A DNA stretch of 61,785 nucleotides from Xylophilus sp. (GTDB lineage Bacteria > Pseudomonadota > Gammaproteobacteria > Burkholderiales > Burkholderiaceae_C). Made by a program: the position numbers and the translations under genes. Positions within the stretch are counted from its first letter, which is position 1. Every line of letters starts with the position of its first letter. The notes beneath the pieces are model-generated. The model saw nothing but the letters and a program-made list of their open reading frames with translations. It did not search any database and had not been told where the DNA came from. The DNA is taken from positions 1 through 61,785 of the forward strand of contig WNDY01000023.1 of NCBI GenBank assembly GCA_009914555.1, written 5' to 3'. Positions 37,511 through 48,817 of the stretch are shown piece by piece.

Positions 37511-39400
37511 GTGAGCGCCGCGCAGCCGGCGCAGCAGGACGCCCTCAACATCCATGCCCTCGGCGGCCTCGACCTGCGGGCCATGCCGCGCGTGCTCGGC
37601 CGGCTCGCGCGGCTGGGCCTGCGCCACCGCTGGCTGAGCCTGGGCGCCATCGGCTGCGCGCTCGGCGCGGCGGTGTTCAACCTCGTGCTGCCCCGGCTGC
37701 TGGGCCGCGCGGTCGACGAGGCGCACCGGCTGCTCGCGTCCGGCGCCAACGACGCGGCCCGGCGGGCGCTCTGGGCCACGGCCGCATTGATCGTCGGCGC
37801 GGCGGTGCTGCGCGGCGTGCTGACCGGGCTGCAGGGCTATTTCGGCGAGTGGATCGCGCACCGCACTGGGCACGACCTGCGGCTGGCGTTCTTCGACAAG
37901 CTCCAGCGCCTGTCGCCCGCGTTCCACGACGCCAACCATTCGGGCGACCTGATCACCCGCGGCATGCTCGACCTGGAGGGCGTGCGCGCCTTCCTCGAAA
38001 GCGCGCTGCTGCGCGTGGTGGCGCTGGCGCTGCTGCTCGGCCTGGGCGTCTGGCGGCTCGTCGGCATGGACCCGGTGCTGGGGCTGCTGGCGCTGTCGTT
38101 CGTGCCCTTCGTCATTGTGCGGGCCGCACGCATGGGCGTGCTGCTGCGGCTGTCGTGGCAGCGGCTGCAGCAGCTGATGTCGGACCTGACGCTGGGCATG
38201 GAGGAGAACCTCCAGGGCCAGCGCGTGGTGCGCGCCTTCGCGTCGCGGGACAAGGAGTTGGCCCGCTACGACGCGGTGGCCGACCGGGCGCTGGACCTGT
38301 CCAACCGTCGCATCACGCTGCGCATGTCGGCCATGAGCCAGATGAACCTGGCCTTCTACACCGCCATGGGGCTGGTGCTCTGGTTCGGCGGCCGGCGCGT
38401 GGCCGCGGGCCAGATCACCGTGGGCATGCTGGGCGAATGCCTGGCCTTCATGACGCTGCTGCAGATGCCGGTGCGCCAGGTCGGCATGATCGTCAACGCC
38501 AGCGCGCGGGCCACCGGCGCGGGTGCGCGGCTGTTCGCGGTGCTCGACGCGGTGCCCGACATCGCCGATGCGCCGGACGCGAAGCCGCTGGCCGTCACCG
38601 AAGGCGTGCTGCGCTTCGAAGACGTGTCGTTCGCCTACGGCCCGCCGGCCGTCGGCCGGCAGCTGTCGCACGTGAGCTTCACGCTGCGCCCGGGCCAGGT
38701 GCTGGGCGTCGTGGGCGCGCCCGGCGCGGGCAAGTCGACGCTGGCCCAGCTGGTGCCGCGGCTGCGCGATGCGAGCGCGGGCCGCATCACGATCGACGGG
38801 CAGGACATCCGCACGGTCACGCTCGACTCGCTGCGCAGCGCCGTGGTGCTGGTGCAGCAGGAAGCCTTCCTGTTCGACACCTCGGCGCACGACAACATCG
38901 TCTATTCCGAGCCCGACAGCCCGGCCGACGTGTCGGAACAGGCGGCCGTCACCGCGCAGCTGCACGAGCAGCTGCTGTTGCTGCCGCAGGGCTACGGCAG
39001 CCGCGTGGGCGAGCGCGGCGGCGCGCTCTCGGGCGGGCAGCGCCAGCGCATGACGATCGCGCGGGCGCTCGCCGCGAAGCCGCGCGTACTGGTGCTCGAC
39101 GACGCGAGTTCGGCCGTGGACAACATCACCGAGCGCCGGCTGCGCGGCGCCCTGCAGGATGCGCTGCAGCACGCGGCCGTGATCATCGTGGCCCACCGGC
39201 TGGCGGCCCTGCAGCACGCCGACGAGATCCTGGTGCTGGAGGACGGCCGCGTGGCCGAGCGCGGCACGCACGATGCGCTGGTCGCCCAGGGCGGCGCCTA
39301 TGCCGCGCTGTGGGAATTGCAGAACCGCAGCGGCGACCATGCCGAGGCGGCCAACGACGCCAAGGGCATTGCCGTCGCGAAGAAGGAGGCCCGGCCATGA
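37511..39400 (+). CDS. ABC exporter half-transporter, degenerate-site subunit
   Basis: A 629-residue half-transporter: a six-helix exporter domain (about 35-330) with EEN-containing coupling helix GMEENLQGQRVVRAFA, then an ATPase domain. Walker A is GAPGAGKST, the signature LSGGQRQR, but Walker B ends LDDASSAVD, so the catalytic Glu is replaced by Asp. This is the pattern of the inactive site in heterodimeric exporters such as TM287/288. The start is GTG 37511. The gene overlaps the next half-transporter by 4 bp (ATGA), giving a 1:1 pair. The substrate is unknown; multidrug or lipid export is likely. Confidence 0.92.
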   Translation: MSAAQPAQQDALNIHALGGLDLRAMPRVLGRLARLGLRHRWLSLGAIGCALGAAVFNLVLPRLLGRAVDEAHRLLASGANDAARRALWATAALIVGAAVLRGVLTGLQGYFGEWIAHRTGHDLRLAFFDKLQRLSPAFHDANHSGDLITRGMLDLEGVRAFLESALLRVVALALLLGLGVWRLVGMDPVLGLLALSFVPFVIVRAARMGVLLRLSWQRLQQLMSDLTLGMEENLQGQRVVRAFASRDKELARYDAVADRALDLSNRRITLRMSAMSQMNLAFYTAMGLVLWFGGRRVAAGQITVGMLGECLAFMTLLQMPVRQVGMIVNASARATGAGARLFAVLDAVPDIADAPDAKPLAVTEGVLRFEDVSFAYGPPAVGRQLSHVSFTLRPGQVLGVVGAPGAGKSTLAQLVPRLRDASAGRITIDGQDIRTVTLDSLRSAVVLVQQEAFLFDTSAHDNIVYSEPDSPADVSEQAAVTAQLHEQLLLLPQGYGSRVGERGGALSGGQRQRMTIARALAAKPRVLVLDDASSAVDNITERRLRGALQDALQHAAVIIVAHRLAALQHADEILVLEDGRVAERGTHDALVAQGGAYAALWELQNRSGDHAEAANDAKGIAVAKKEARP

Positions 39401-41199
39401 GCACGCCCTCCTCGACCCTCGCGCGCCACGGCCACGATGGCGACGCCGTCTTCTCGCGCTTCGACGGCCACACCGCGCGGCGCATCGCCGGCTTCCTCGC
39501 GCCGCACCGCGCGGCGCTGGCCGCGGCCATCCTGAGCATCCTGGCCTACACCGCCGTGCAGGTCGCCATCCCCGCGACCGTGCGGCTGGCCGTGGATAGC
39601 GTCGTGGGGGCGTCGGCCCATGCGCTGTCGAGCGTGCTGCTGGTGTTCGCCGGGCTGGTCGCGGCCAATGCGGTGCTCGGCTTCCTCCAGGAGTGGATCG
39701 CGGCACGGCTGGCGCAGCGCGCCATCTTCGACCTGCGCCGCGCCATGTACGCGCACCTGCAGGACGTAAGCCTGTCGGTGCTCGACCAGACGCAGACCGG
39801 CCGGCTGATGTCGCGGCTGCAGGGCGACGTGAACGCGCTGCAGGAGTTCCTGGAGAACTCGGTTTTGGCCATCGGCGACCTGTTCCTGCTCGCGGGCATC
39901 GTCTTCGTGCTGGTGGCGATGGACTGGCAGCTCGGCCTGCTCACGCTGGCGGTGCTGCCGGCGCTGGTAGTCGTGCGCGCGCGCTGGATCCCGTGGGCGC
40001 GCAAGGTGTTCATCCGGGCACGCGAGGCCTCCTCGGCCGTCAACGCGGCGCTGGCGGAGAACATCAACGGCATCCGCACCGTGCAGGAGAACCGGCGCGA
40101 GGCCGAGAACCTGCGCCGCTACGGCGTGCTGGCGCGCGAGAACCTCACGGCCCAGCTCGGCTCGGCGCGCGCCTCGCAGCTCATGGTGCCGCTGGTGGAC
40201 GTGCTGACCGGCATCGCACTGGCGGTGGTCGTGGTCGTCGGCGGCAGCCACGTGATCGACGGCTCGCTCGGCGTGGGCGTGATGGTGGCCTTCATCTTCT
40301 ACGTGCAGCGCTTCTTCGAGCCGATCCGCACGCTGTCGATGCAGTACACGGTGATGCAGCGCGCCATGGCCGCGGGCCACCGCATCTTCGAGGTGCTCGA
40401 CGTGCCGCTGACCCTGCAGGACCGCCCGGACGCGCTCTCTCCGGCGCACCTCACGCCGGCCATCTCGCTGAGGAACGTGACCTTCGGCTACCGCCCGGGC
40501 CATCCGGTGCTGCGCGGGCTGGACCTGGAGATCGCGCCATTCACCACCGTCGCCCTCGTCGGCCCCACCGGCTCGGGCAAGACCAGCATCGCCGCGCTGG
40601 TGCACCGCTTCTACGACGTGTGGGAAGGCAGCGTCTCCATCGGCGGGCACGACGTGCGCGACCTCACGCTCGCCACGCTGGGCCGCACCGTAGGCATGGT
40701 GCAGCAGGAGCCGTTCCTCTTCAGCGGCACGGTGGCCGACAACATCCGCTACGGCGTCGAAGGCGCCACGCGCGAGGAGATCGAGGCCGCCGCGCGCGCG
40801 GTGCACGCCCACGACTTCATCGCGCGGCTGCCGCAGGGCTACGACACGCCGCTGGGCCAGCGCGCCCGCAACCTGTCGATCGGCCAGCGCCAGCTGCTGA
40901 GCTTCGCGCGCACGCTGCTGGCCAACCCGCCGGTGCTGATCCTCGACGAGGCCACGGCCAACATCGACAGCTTCACCGAGCGCGACATCCAGCGCGCGCT
41001 CAAGGTGCTGTGCGCCGGCCGCACGACCATCGTGATCGCGCACCGGCTCTCGACCGTGCGCGACGCCGACCGGATCGTCGTGCTCGGCGACGGCCGCGTG
41101 GCCGAACAGGGCACGCATGCCGAGCTGCTGGCGCTGGGCGGCGCCTATGCGCGGCTGCACGCGAGCAGGCAGGACACGGTGGACGCCGCAGCGCACTGA
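39397..41199 (+). CDS. ABC exporter half-transporter, catalytic-site subunit
   Basis: A 600-residue partner of the preceding subunit. The exporter domain has AENINGIRTVQENRREAE as coupling helix. In the ATPase domain Walker A is GPTGSGKTS, Walker B ends LDEATANID with the catalytic Glu, and the H-loop is IVIAHRLSTV. The signature is LSIGQRQL instead of LSGGQ, the change expected at the degenerate site facing the partner's Asp. The two together would have one active and one silent ATP site. A stem-loop follows the stop. Confidence 0.93.
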   Translation: MSTPSSTLARHGHDGDAVFSRFDGHTARRIAGFLAPHRAALAAAILSILAYTAVQVAIPATVRLAVDSVVGASAHALSSVLLVFAGLVAANAVLGFLQEWIAARLAQRAIFDLRRAMYAHLQDVSLSVLDQTQTGRLMSRLQGDVNALQEFLENSVLAIGDLFLLAGIVFVLVAMDWQLGLLTLAVLPALVVVRARWIPWARKVFIRAREASSAVNAALAENINGIRTVQENRREAENLRRYGVLARENLTAQLGSARASQLMVPLVDVLTGIALAVVVVVGGSHVIDGSLGVGVMVAFIFYVQRFFEPIRTLSMQYTVMQRAMAAGHRIFEVLDVPLTLQDRPDALSPAHLTPAISLRNVTFGYRPGHPVLRGLDLEIAPFTTVALVGPTGSGKTSIAALVHRFYDVWEGSVSIGGHDVRDLTLATLGRTVGMVQQEPFLFSGTVADNIRYGVEGATREEIEAAARAVHAHDFIARLPQGYDTPLGQRARNLSIGQRQLLSFARTLLANPPVLILDEATANIDSFTERDIQRALKVLCAGRTTIVIAHRLSTVRDADRIVVLGDGRVAEQGTHAELLALGGAYARLHASRQDTVDAAAH

Positions 41200-41213
41200 G
41201 ACAACATTCCCCC

Positions 41214-41240
41214 GAGCCGCTTCGCGGCTCCCCCTTCTCT
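41214..41240 (+). terminator. Stem-loop after the ABC exporter pair
   Basis: A 7-bp stem GAGCCGC/GCGGCTC (41214-41230) with a TTC loop, followed by CCCCTTCTCT. The T-tract is weak, so this may be a leaky or Rho-assisted terminator. Confidence 0.5.
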
Positions 41241-41296
41241 CTGTAGCGCTGCACGCTCCGGGAAGGAGGGCGGCGCCAGTCTCGACGACTGCAGAC

Positions 41297-41356
41297 ATAC
41301 CCCTTGGACAATGTCTCTTTACCGCGCGGCGGACTTGCGCTGCGGCTGGATACCCC
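41297..41356 (+). repeat. Dispersed 53-bp two-box element, copy D
   Basis: Boxes at 41297 (ACATACCCC) and 41350 (GGATACCCC), 53 bp apart, with AT at +14. A CCGC/GCGG-based stem with a bulge spans about +25 to +48. A further CATATAC follows at once. It lies in the 280-bp gap between the ABC exporter and the M20 dipeptidase; the remainder of the gap (41357-41479) has a few AT-rich steps (AATATGATGCGATATG) but nothing identifiable. Confidence 0.75.
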
Positions 41357-41479
41357 CATATACGCATCCCAAGCCCTGCCTTCGCGCCGTGGAGGTGGAA
41401 TATGATGCGATATGTATCTTTGCCGTGAACGCCCGCGCCGCCCGCGCTGGCGCGCCCCGGCTGGAAGGAGCCTTCCGCC

Positions 41480-42966
<1,487 letters not shown>

Positions 42967-42970
<4 letters not shown>

Positions 42971-43830
42971 GGGACTCGGCGCTCTCCACTTTCACCGCCA
43001 GCGACGGCGACAACATCGCGCTGCAGGACTGGCCTGCGGCGGGCGAGGCTCCGGTGCCGCGCGGCCTGATCCTGCTCGTGCACGGCCTGGGCGAGCATGC
43101 GGGCCGCTACGACCGGCTGGCGCGCCGGCTCTGCGGCTGGGGCTTCGCGGTGCGCGGCTACGACCAGTACGGCCACGGCGAATCCGGCGGCCCGCGCGGC
43201 GCGCTGCCGAACGACGAGCGGCTGGTGGACGACCTGGCCGACGTGGTGGACAGCACGCGCGCCATGCTGCCCGCGGGCGTGCCGCTGATCCTGCTGGGCC
43301 ACAGCCTGGGCGGGCTGGTGGCCGCGCGCTTCGTCGCGCAGCACAGGCGCGCGGTCGACGGGCTGGTGCTGTCTTCGCCCGCGTTCGCCGTCGGACTGCG
43401 GCCGCTGCAGCGGCTGCTGCTGGCCGCAGTGCCGCGGCTGGCGCCGGACCTGCGCGTGTCCAGCGGGCTGGACCCACGCCAGCTGTCGCACGACCCGGCC
43501 GTCGCGCGAGCCTGGCGCAGCGACCCGCTCTGCCACGACCTCATCTCGGGCCGGCTGGCGCGCTTCATCGCCACTGCCGGCCCACAAGCCCTCGACGCGG
43601 CCGCGCGCTGGCGCGTGCCCACGCTGCTGCTCTACGGCGGCAGCGACCGCGTGGTGCAGCCCGCCGGCAGCCAGGCCTTCGCGGCGATGGCGCCGGTCAG
43701 CACGGTGAACTCGCACCGCTTCGACGACCTGTACCACGAGGTCTTCAACGAGCAGGACGGCGAGCCGGTCGATGCCCGGCTGCGCCAGTGGCTGGACCGC
43801 TATCCGGCGAAGGCGCCGCACGGCGTCTGA
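42967..43830 (+). CDS. Lysophospholipase / monoacylglycerol lipase (alpha/beta hydrolase)
   Basis: A 287-residue serine hydrolase. The oxyanion region is LLVHGLGEHAGRYDRLA, YDQYGHGESGGPRG follows, the nucleophile elbow is LGHSLGGLVAARF, and catalytic Asp and His are expected in GGSDRVVQP and the C-terminal DDLYHEVFNE. It acts on monoacylglycerols or lysophospholipids by family analogy. The start is GTG 42967, overlapping the dipeptidase stop as GTGA, so the two are co-translated. Repeat copy E begins two bases after the stop. Confidence 0.9.
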
Positions 43831-43832
43831 AA

Positions 43833-43892
43833 ATACTCCTGACTCTATATCTCCACAGTGCCCGACTGTCGGGCATCTTCGGCATATACCCC
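43833..43892 (+). repeat. Dispersed 53-bp two-box element, copy E
   Basis: Boxes at 43833 (AATACTCC) and 43886 (TCGGCATATACCCC), 53 bp apart, with ATAT at +14. A perfect 7-bp hairpin TGCCCGA/TCGGGCA lies at +26 to +42. The element fills the gap between the convergent stops of the lipase (43828-43830) and the histidine kinase (43892-43894). Confidence 0.82.
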
Positions 43893-45859
43893 TAGGACGG
43901 CAGGCTCCAGTCGAGTCGCACCAGCGTGCCGCGGCCGCTGGCCGGCATGCTCCAGCGCAGCCGCGCGCCGATGCGCCGGGCCCGCGCGCGCATGTTGCCG
44001 AGCCCGCGGCCGCCGGACTGGATCACTGGCGGAAGGCCGGCGCCATCGTCCTCCACCTCGGCGAACAGGCGGTTGTCCTGCAGCCCCAGCCGGACCTGCA
44101 CCCGCCGCGGCCGGCCATGCTTCAGGGCATTGGTCAGCGCCTCCTGCAGCACGCGCAGCACCTGCAGCATCACGTGCGGCGACAGCGCGGCCAGCACATG
44201 CGGCGGCAGCTCCTCGGGCAGCCCGCCCTGCCATTCGGAGGCCACGCCGGCGGCCTGCAGCTGCGCCTCCAAGCGGAAGCGGAAGTCGCCGAAGGCCACG
44301 AGCGGGTCGTCTCCCTCGGGCGCCAGCGACTCGATGGCCAGCCGCATCTCGGCGATGCAGGCGCGCAGCGTCTCGGTCATCTCGTCCTGCGTCAGCGCCT
44401 GGCGCTCGGTGCGCGACAGCGAGGTGAAGAGCTGCGAGCCCAGCCCGTCGTGCATGTCCTGCATGATGCGCCGGCGCTCGGCCACCTCGGCGCGGCCGCG
44501 CTCCAGCGCGGCGAGCTGGGCGTAGTTGCGCTGGAGCAGCGCCTCGCGCCGGGCCACGCGCTCCTCCAGCGTCTGGTTGAGCGCCTCCAGCTGACCCAGC
44601 GTGTCGACGAAGCGGCTCGCCAGGATGCCGCCCATCACCAGCAGCACCGCGTTGGCCGCGACGTGGAAGATGAAGACGCGCGCGCCGATCCACTCGGGCG
44701 CGAGGCGGTACTGCCAGTCGGCGCTGACCAGCAGCAGGTAATCGTGGAAGCCCGAGCCCATGGTGATCCACACGCTTGACATCAGCGCGATCGACGCGGC
44801 GCTGCGCTGCACCCAGGCCGCGTAGGTGACGGCGATGAAGACGATCATGCCCAGCACCACGAAGCCGCCCATCCACCAAGTGCTGACCCAGCCGTCGGCC
44901 GCGCCGCGGCTGGCCAGCAGCAGCGCCGGCCCGGCCAGCGCATAGCCCAGCAGCGCGCGCCCCGCCCAGGGCCGGTAGAGGCCGCCGAAGTACAGGCCGA
45001 AGACGGTGAGCGAGGCGACGAAGCCGCCGGTGGCCGCCTGGTAGAGCGTGCGCCAGACGTCCCACTGCGCCTGCGGCAGCAGCTCGATCACGAAGGTCAG
45101 CGTGCGCACGCCCCAGAACAGCGCCGTCAGGCCGAACAGGCCGTAGAGCGCCTCGTCGCGCCGCCGCACCCAGATGAAGAGCATCAGCAGCGCGATGACG
45201 AAGCAGGCGCCCGAGGTGAGCGGCGGCACGGTGCGCACCCAGAACAGCCGCCGTTCGTAGAGCGGCCGGAGCAACAGCTCGGGCCCGGCGAGGATGCGCG
45301 GCACGGCCAGGTCGCCGGCCACCGACTGGCCCGGCGCGGTGCGCAGCAGCAGCTCGTTGCGGCCGGCGCGCAGCAGCAGGTCGGGCACGCGCAGCAGGTG
45401 CGGGCGCTCCCACTTCACGTGGACCTGCGCGTCGGGTTCGGGAAGGTGGGCCAGCCGCTGGCCGTTGAGCCAGAAGCGGCCGCCGTCGTAGAGGTAGGGC
45501 ACGTAGACGGCCCAGCCGCCGTCCACGCCGGCCAGGCGGCGGTCCCCGGGCACGTCGCAGGCGATGCGGTACCAGGCGGCGGCGCCGGGCGGCGGCTGGT
45601 AGCCGCGGGCGCGCCAGTTGTCCGGCAGGGCGATCGTCCGCCAGGGCGCATCGGCGGCCGGCGGCTCGGTGTCGGGCGCGACCAGCAGTGCGGCCGTGGC
45701 CGGCTCGACCCACGGCTCGGGCCCGCCGCCACGCAGCGCCGGAAGCGCCGCCGGGCCCAGCAGCAGCAGCGCGATCTGCGCGGCCAGAGCCGCGGCGGTG
45801 AGGAAAAAGAACAGACCCCGCAGGCGCCGCCGCCGGCACGCGCGCGGATGGTCGCTCAC
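43892..45859 (-). CDS. 7TM sensor histidine kinase (NarX/DesK type)
   Basis: A 655-residue membrane kinase. A signal-anchor helix (about 15-35) leads to a roughly 160-residue periplasmic beta domain, then seven hydrophobic helices between about 210 and 415 in the 7TMR-DISM pattern, a coiled coil (420-460), and a HisKA_3 domain with the phospho-acceptor His470 in QDMHDGLGSQL. The ATPase domain has LQEALTNALKHG (N-box), DDGAGLP and GRGLGNMRARA. It starts at GTG 45859, overlapping the regulator's stop (GTGA). It presumably phosphorylates that regulator. The signal is unknown. Confidence 0.92.
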   Translation of the reverse strand: MSDHPRACRRRRLRGLFFFLTAAALAAQIALLLLGPAALPALRGGGPEPWVEPATAALLVAPDTEPPAADAPWRTIALPDNWRARGYQPPPGAAAWYRIACDVPGDRRLAGVDGGWAVYVPYLYDGGRFWLNGQRLAHLPEPDAQVHVKWERPHLLRVPDLLLRAGRNELLLRTAPGQSVAGDLAVPRILAGPELLLRPLYERRLFWVRTVPPLTSGACFVIALLMLFIWVRRRDEALYGLFGLTALFWGVRTLTFVIELLPQAQWDVWRTLYQAATGGFVASLTVFGLYFGGLYRPWAGRALLGYALAGPALLLASRGAADGWVSTWWMGGFVVLGMIVFIAVTYAAWVQRSAASIALMSSVWITMGSGFHDYLLLVSADWQYRLAPEWIGARVFIFHVAANAVLLVMGGILASRFVDTLGQLEALNQTLEERVARREALLQRNYAQLAALERGRAEVAERRRIMQDMHDGLGSQLFTSLSRTERQALTQDEMTETLRACIAEMRLAIESLAPEGDDPLVAFGDFRFRLEAQLQAAGVASEWQGGLPEELPPHVLAALSPHVMLQVLRVLQEALTNALKHGRPRRVQVRLGLQDNRLFAEVEDDGAGLPPVIQSGGRGLGNMRARARRIGARLRWSMPASGRGTLVRLDWSLPS

Positions 45860-46569
45860 AACAGCCCCAGCAGCCGGGCCTCGTAGACGGCCTCGCCGCG
45901 CGAATGCACGGCCAGCTTGCGGTAGATGCGCTTGAGGTGCACCGCCACCGTGTGCGGCGATATGCCCAGCGCGGCGCCGGCCTCCTTGAAGCTCAGGCCC
46001 TTGGCGATAAGGCGCAGGATCTGCGTCTCGCGCTCGGACAGGGCGTCGCCGCCGTCCTCCGGCGGGGGCGCTGGCGCAGAGGGCGCCGCGCCCCCGCCGC
46101 GGAAGCGGTTGAGCACGCGCCGCGCGATGCTCGGGCTGATCGGCGAGCCGCCGGCATGCAGCTCGCGGATGGCGCTGCCGATGCGCTCCAGCGCCGCGTC
46201 CTTGAGCAGGTAGCCGGTGGCGCCCATCTCGATGCTGCGCAGCACGTGGTGGTCGTCGCCGAACATGGTGACGACCAGGATGTCGATCTCGGGATAGCGC
46301 TTGACCGCGTCGTGCATGACGGCCAGGCCGCTCATGTCCGGCAGACCCAGGTCCACGAGCATCACATCGGGCCGCTCGCGCTCCAGCACGGCCAGCGCCT
46401 CGCCGCCGGTGGCCACGGCCTGCAGCAGGCGCAGGGCCGGATCCTGCGCGACCGCCTGGGCGAAGCGGCGCAGGAACTCCGGCTCGTCCTCCACGACCAG
46501 CACGCCGACGGCGCCTTCGCAGGCGCCGTCGGCGGGGACATCGGGGCCGTCGTCGCCGTCTTCGCTCAC
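45856..46569 (-). CDS. NarL/LuxR-type response regulator
   Basis: A 237-residue regulator. The receiver domain holds VVEDEPEF, the phospho-acceptor Asp73 in [19 protein letters not shown] and the switch Lys in GYLLKDA. A proline-rich linker leads to a LuxR-type helix-turn-helix with [20 protein letters not shown] and [18 protein letters not shown] 20-residue acidic N-terminal extension precedes the receiver. The start is GTG 46569, overlapping the argC stop. It sits between argC and its cognate kinase, all co-translated. Confidence 0.93.
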   Translation of the reverse strand: MSEDGDDGPDVPADGACEGAVGVLVVEDEPEFLRRFAQAVAQDPALRLLQAVATGGEALAVLERERPDVMLVDLGLPDMSGLAVMHDAVKRYPEIDILVVTMFGDDHHVLRSIEMGATGYLLKDAALERIGSAIRELHAGGSPISPSIARRVLNRFRGGGAAPSAPAPPPEDGGDALSERETQILRLIAKGLSFKEAGAALGISPHTVAVHLKRIYRKLAVHSRGEAVYEARLLGLL

Positions 46570-47492
46570 AGGCCGAGCATGAGTTGGAGGTTCTGCACCG
46601 CCGCGCCGCTCGCGCCCTTGCCGAGGTTGTCGAGCCGCGCGATCAGCACCGCATGGGGATGCTCGTCGCTGGAGAACACGCGCAGCTCGAGCCGGTTGGT
46701 GTCGTTGAGCGCGAGCGCGTCGAGCTTGCCGTCGGCGGTGGCCGGCAGCACCTGCACGAACTGCTCGGGCGTGTTGCTCTTCGCATAGTGCGCGGCCAGC
46801 GCCTCGTGCAGGTCCTGCGCCGAGGGCCGCCCGGGCAGCGTGTCGAGGTGCAGCGGCAGCTCCACGAGCATGCCCTGGCGGAAGTTGCCGACCGAGGGGA
46901 TGAAGATCGGCCGGCGCGTGAGGCCGGTGTAGCGCAGGATCTCGGGCAGGTGCTTGTGCTTCAGGCCCAGCGCATAGACCTCGTGCGCCGGCGCGGTGCC
47001 GGCCTCGTAGGCCTCGATCATCGTGCGCCCGCCGCCCGAGTAGCCGCTGATGGACGGCAGCGCGACCGGATAGTCCGGCGGCAGCAGGCCGGCGTCGACC
47101 AGCGGGCGGATCAGCGCGATCGCCCCGGTCGCATAGCAGCCCGGGTTGGCCACGCGCTCGGCCGCGGCCACGGCCGCGGCCTGGCCCGCGGCGAGCTCCG
47201 GGAAGCCGAACACCCAGCCCGGCGCGGTGCGGTGCGCGGTCGAGGCGTCGATGATGCGCGGGCGCCGCCCGGGCAGCGCATCGACCAGCGCCACCGTCTC
47301 GCGCGCCGCGTCGTCGTGCAGGCAGAGGATGACCAGGTCGACCGCGGCCAGCAGCTCGCGCTTGGCGCCCACGTCCTTGCGGCGCACCGGGTCGATGCTC
47401 ACGACCTCGACCTGGGGCAGCAGGGCGAGCCGCTCGCGGATCTGCAGGCCGGTGGTGCCGGCCTCGCCGTCGATGAAGATCTTGTGGGACAT
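46566..47492 (-). CDS. argC: N-acetyl-gamma-glutamyl-phosphate reductase (type 2)
   Basis: A 308-residue short-form ArgC of arginine biosynthesis, reducing N-acetylglutamyl phosphate to the semialdehyde. It begins [19 protein letters not shown] (NADP site), has IDASTAHRT, the active-site Cys119 in [12 protein letters not shown], and [16 protein letters not shown]. Its 3' end overlaps a two-component system. The region upstream, 47493-47716, lies between this gene and divergent pilE; no promoter stands out. Confidence 0.93.
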   Translation of the reverse strand: MSHKIFIDGEAGTTGLQIRERLALLPQVEVVSIDPVRRKDVGAKRELLAAVDLVILCLHDDAARETVALVDALPGRRPRIIDASTAHRTAPGWVFGFPELAAGQAAAVAAAERVANPGCYATGAIALIRPLVDAGLLPPDYPVALPSISGYSGGGRTMIEAYEAGTAPAHEVYALGLKHKHLPEILRYTGLTRRPIFIPSVGNFRQGMLVELPLHLDTLPGRPSAQDLHEALAAHYAKSNTPEQFVQVLPATADGKLDALALNDTNRLELRVFSSDEHPHAVLIARLDNLGKGASGAAVQNLQLMLGL

Positions 47493-47716
47493 CGGAGGTT
47501 TCCTGTCGTCGTCGGTGGCAGGCGCCGCGCCGGGGGCGGGCGGCGGCCGTCGGAAGGGCGAAGTCTACGGCCCCGCGCGCAGGGCGGCAAAGTCGAGGGA
47601 GAGGGGCGCGGGCCCCGCATTCCTCCCGCATCTCCCACATCCCTCCCAGATGCAACGCGATGATGCGGCCGGCCGCACCCGGCCCCGCCGCGACAACAAG
47701 GATACGAGGGACCCGC

Positions 47717-48196
47717 ATGCCGAACGCGCCTTCCGGCCACGGCCGCCGCACCGCCGGCTTCACGCTCGTGGAGGTGATGATCGTCATCGCCATCGTCGCC
47801 ATCCTCGCCGCCGTGGCCCTGCCCTCCTACACCGCGTACCTGCGCCGCGGCCAGCTGCAGGAAGCCTTCGGCGCGCTGTCCGACTACCGCGTGAAGCTCG
47901 AGCAGTACTACCAGGACAACCGCAACTACGGCGCCGCCAGCGGCACCGCCTGCGCGACCGACACGACGGCCAGCGGCTGGAACGGCTTCGCGCCGGCCGG
48001 CGCCAAGTACTTCACCTATGCCTGCCTCACGTCCGCCAGCGGCCAGGCCTTCGTCGTCACCGCCACCGGCACCGGCACGCTGACCACGGGCTACGCCTAC
48101 ACGATCGACCAGGACGGCACGAAGGCCACCACGCTCTACGCCGGCAGCGTGCCGAGCTCCTCGGCCTGCTGGCTGCAGACGGCCTCCACCTGCTGA
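47717..48196 (+). CDS. pilE: Type IV pilin PilE-like prepilin
   Basis: A 159-residue prepilin. The leader ends RRTAG, cleaved by PilD before FTLVEVMIVIAIVAILAAVALP, with Glu at +5 of the mature protein. The body has the PilE pattern AYLRRGQLQEAFGALSDYRVKLEQYYQDNRNYG and a C-terminal Cys pair. Its length is that of the minor or major pilins of betaproteobacteria. It heads a pilE-fimT-pilV-pilW-pilX-pilY1 operon, with fimT beginning 5 bp after its stop. Confidence 0.9.
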   Translation: MPNAPSGHGRRTAGFTLVEVMIVIAIVAILAAVALPSYTAYLRRGQLQEAFGALSDYRVKLEQYYQDNRNYGAASGTACATDTTASGWNGFAPAGAKYFTYACLTSASGQAFVVTATGTGTLTTGYAYTIDQDGTKATTLYAGSVPSSSACWLQTASTC

Positions 48197-48201
48197 ACGC
48201 C

Positions 48202-48800
48202 ATGGCCATGCGCGCATCCGGCTTCACCCTCGTCGAAGTCATGGTCACGCTGGCCGTGGCGGCCCTGCTGCTGCTGGTCGCCGCGCCCGGCATCGGCGGC
48301 TGGATGGTCGACCTGCGCGTGCGCGAGGCCGCCGACACGCTGCACGCCGGCCTGCAGACCGCGCGCCAGGAGGCCGTGCGCCGCAACGAGAACGTGAGCT
48401 TCTGGCTCGTGTCGGCCAGCGGCGCGGCGCTGAGCAGCGCCTGCACCCTGTCGTCGTCGAGCGCATCGTGGGTCGTGAGCCTCAAAAGCCCCGTGGGAGC
48501 CTGCGCGGCGACGCCGTCGACCACGACGGCGCCGAAGGTCGTCGCATCGCAGGCCCTGGCCACCTCCGCCCTGACGGTGGCGGCCACGCGCGCCGACGCT
48601 CGACCGCGGCGACGACGGTCACCTTCAACGGCTACGGCCGCGTGGCCAGCAGCGACGAGGCCATCGCCCGCATCGACATCACCGCCGCGGGCGACGCCGA
48701 CAGCCACCGCCACCTGCGCGTGACCGTCGGCGGCACCGGCGCCATCCGCATCTGCGACCCGGCCGCCGCCTCCGGCGACCCGCGCGCCTGTCCGGGCTGA
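48202..48800 (+). pseudogene. fimT: GspH/FimT-type minor pseudopilin, single-base frameshift
   Basis: The gene starts MAMRASGFTLVEVMVTLAVAAL with a normal prepilin cleavage site (SG|FTLVE), then RVREAADTLHAGLQTARQEAV. Near 48598 the frame is lost: the sequence reads into an Arg/Pro-rich tail, while the frame one base earlier resumes as TVTFNGYGRVASSDEA with a typical GspH ending, IRICDPAAASGDPRACPG, and stop at 48798-48800. Restoring one G in a GG step joins the two into TADGSTAATTVTF-like coding. It is either a real knock-out or a sequencing indel. The rest of the operon is intact. Confidence 0.85.
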
Positions 48801-48817
48801 GCGGCAGGCAAACGGCC

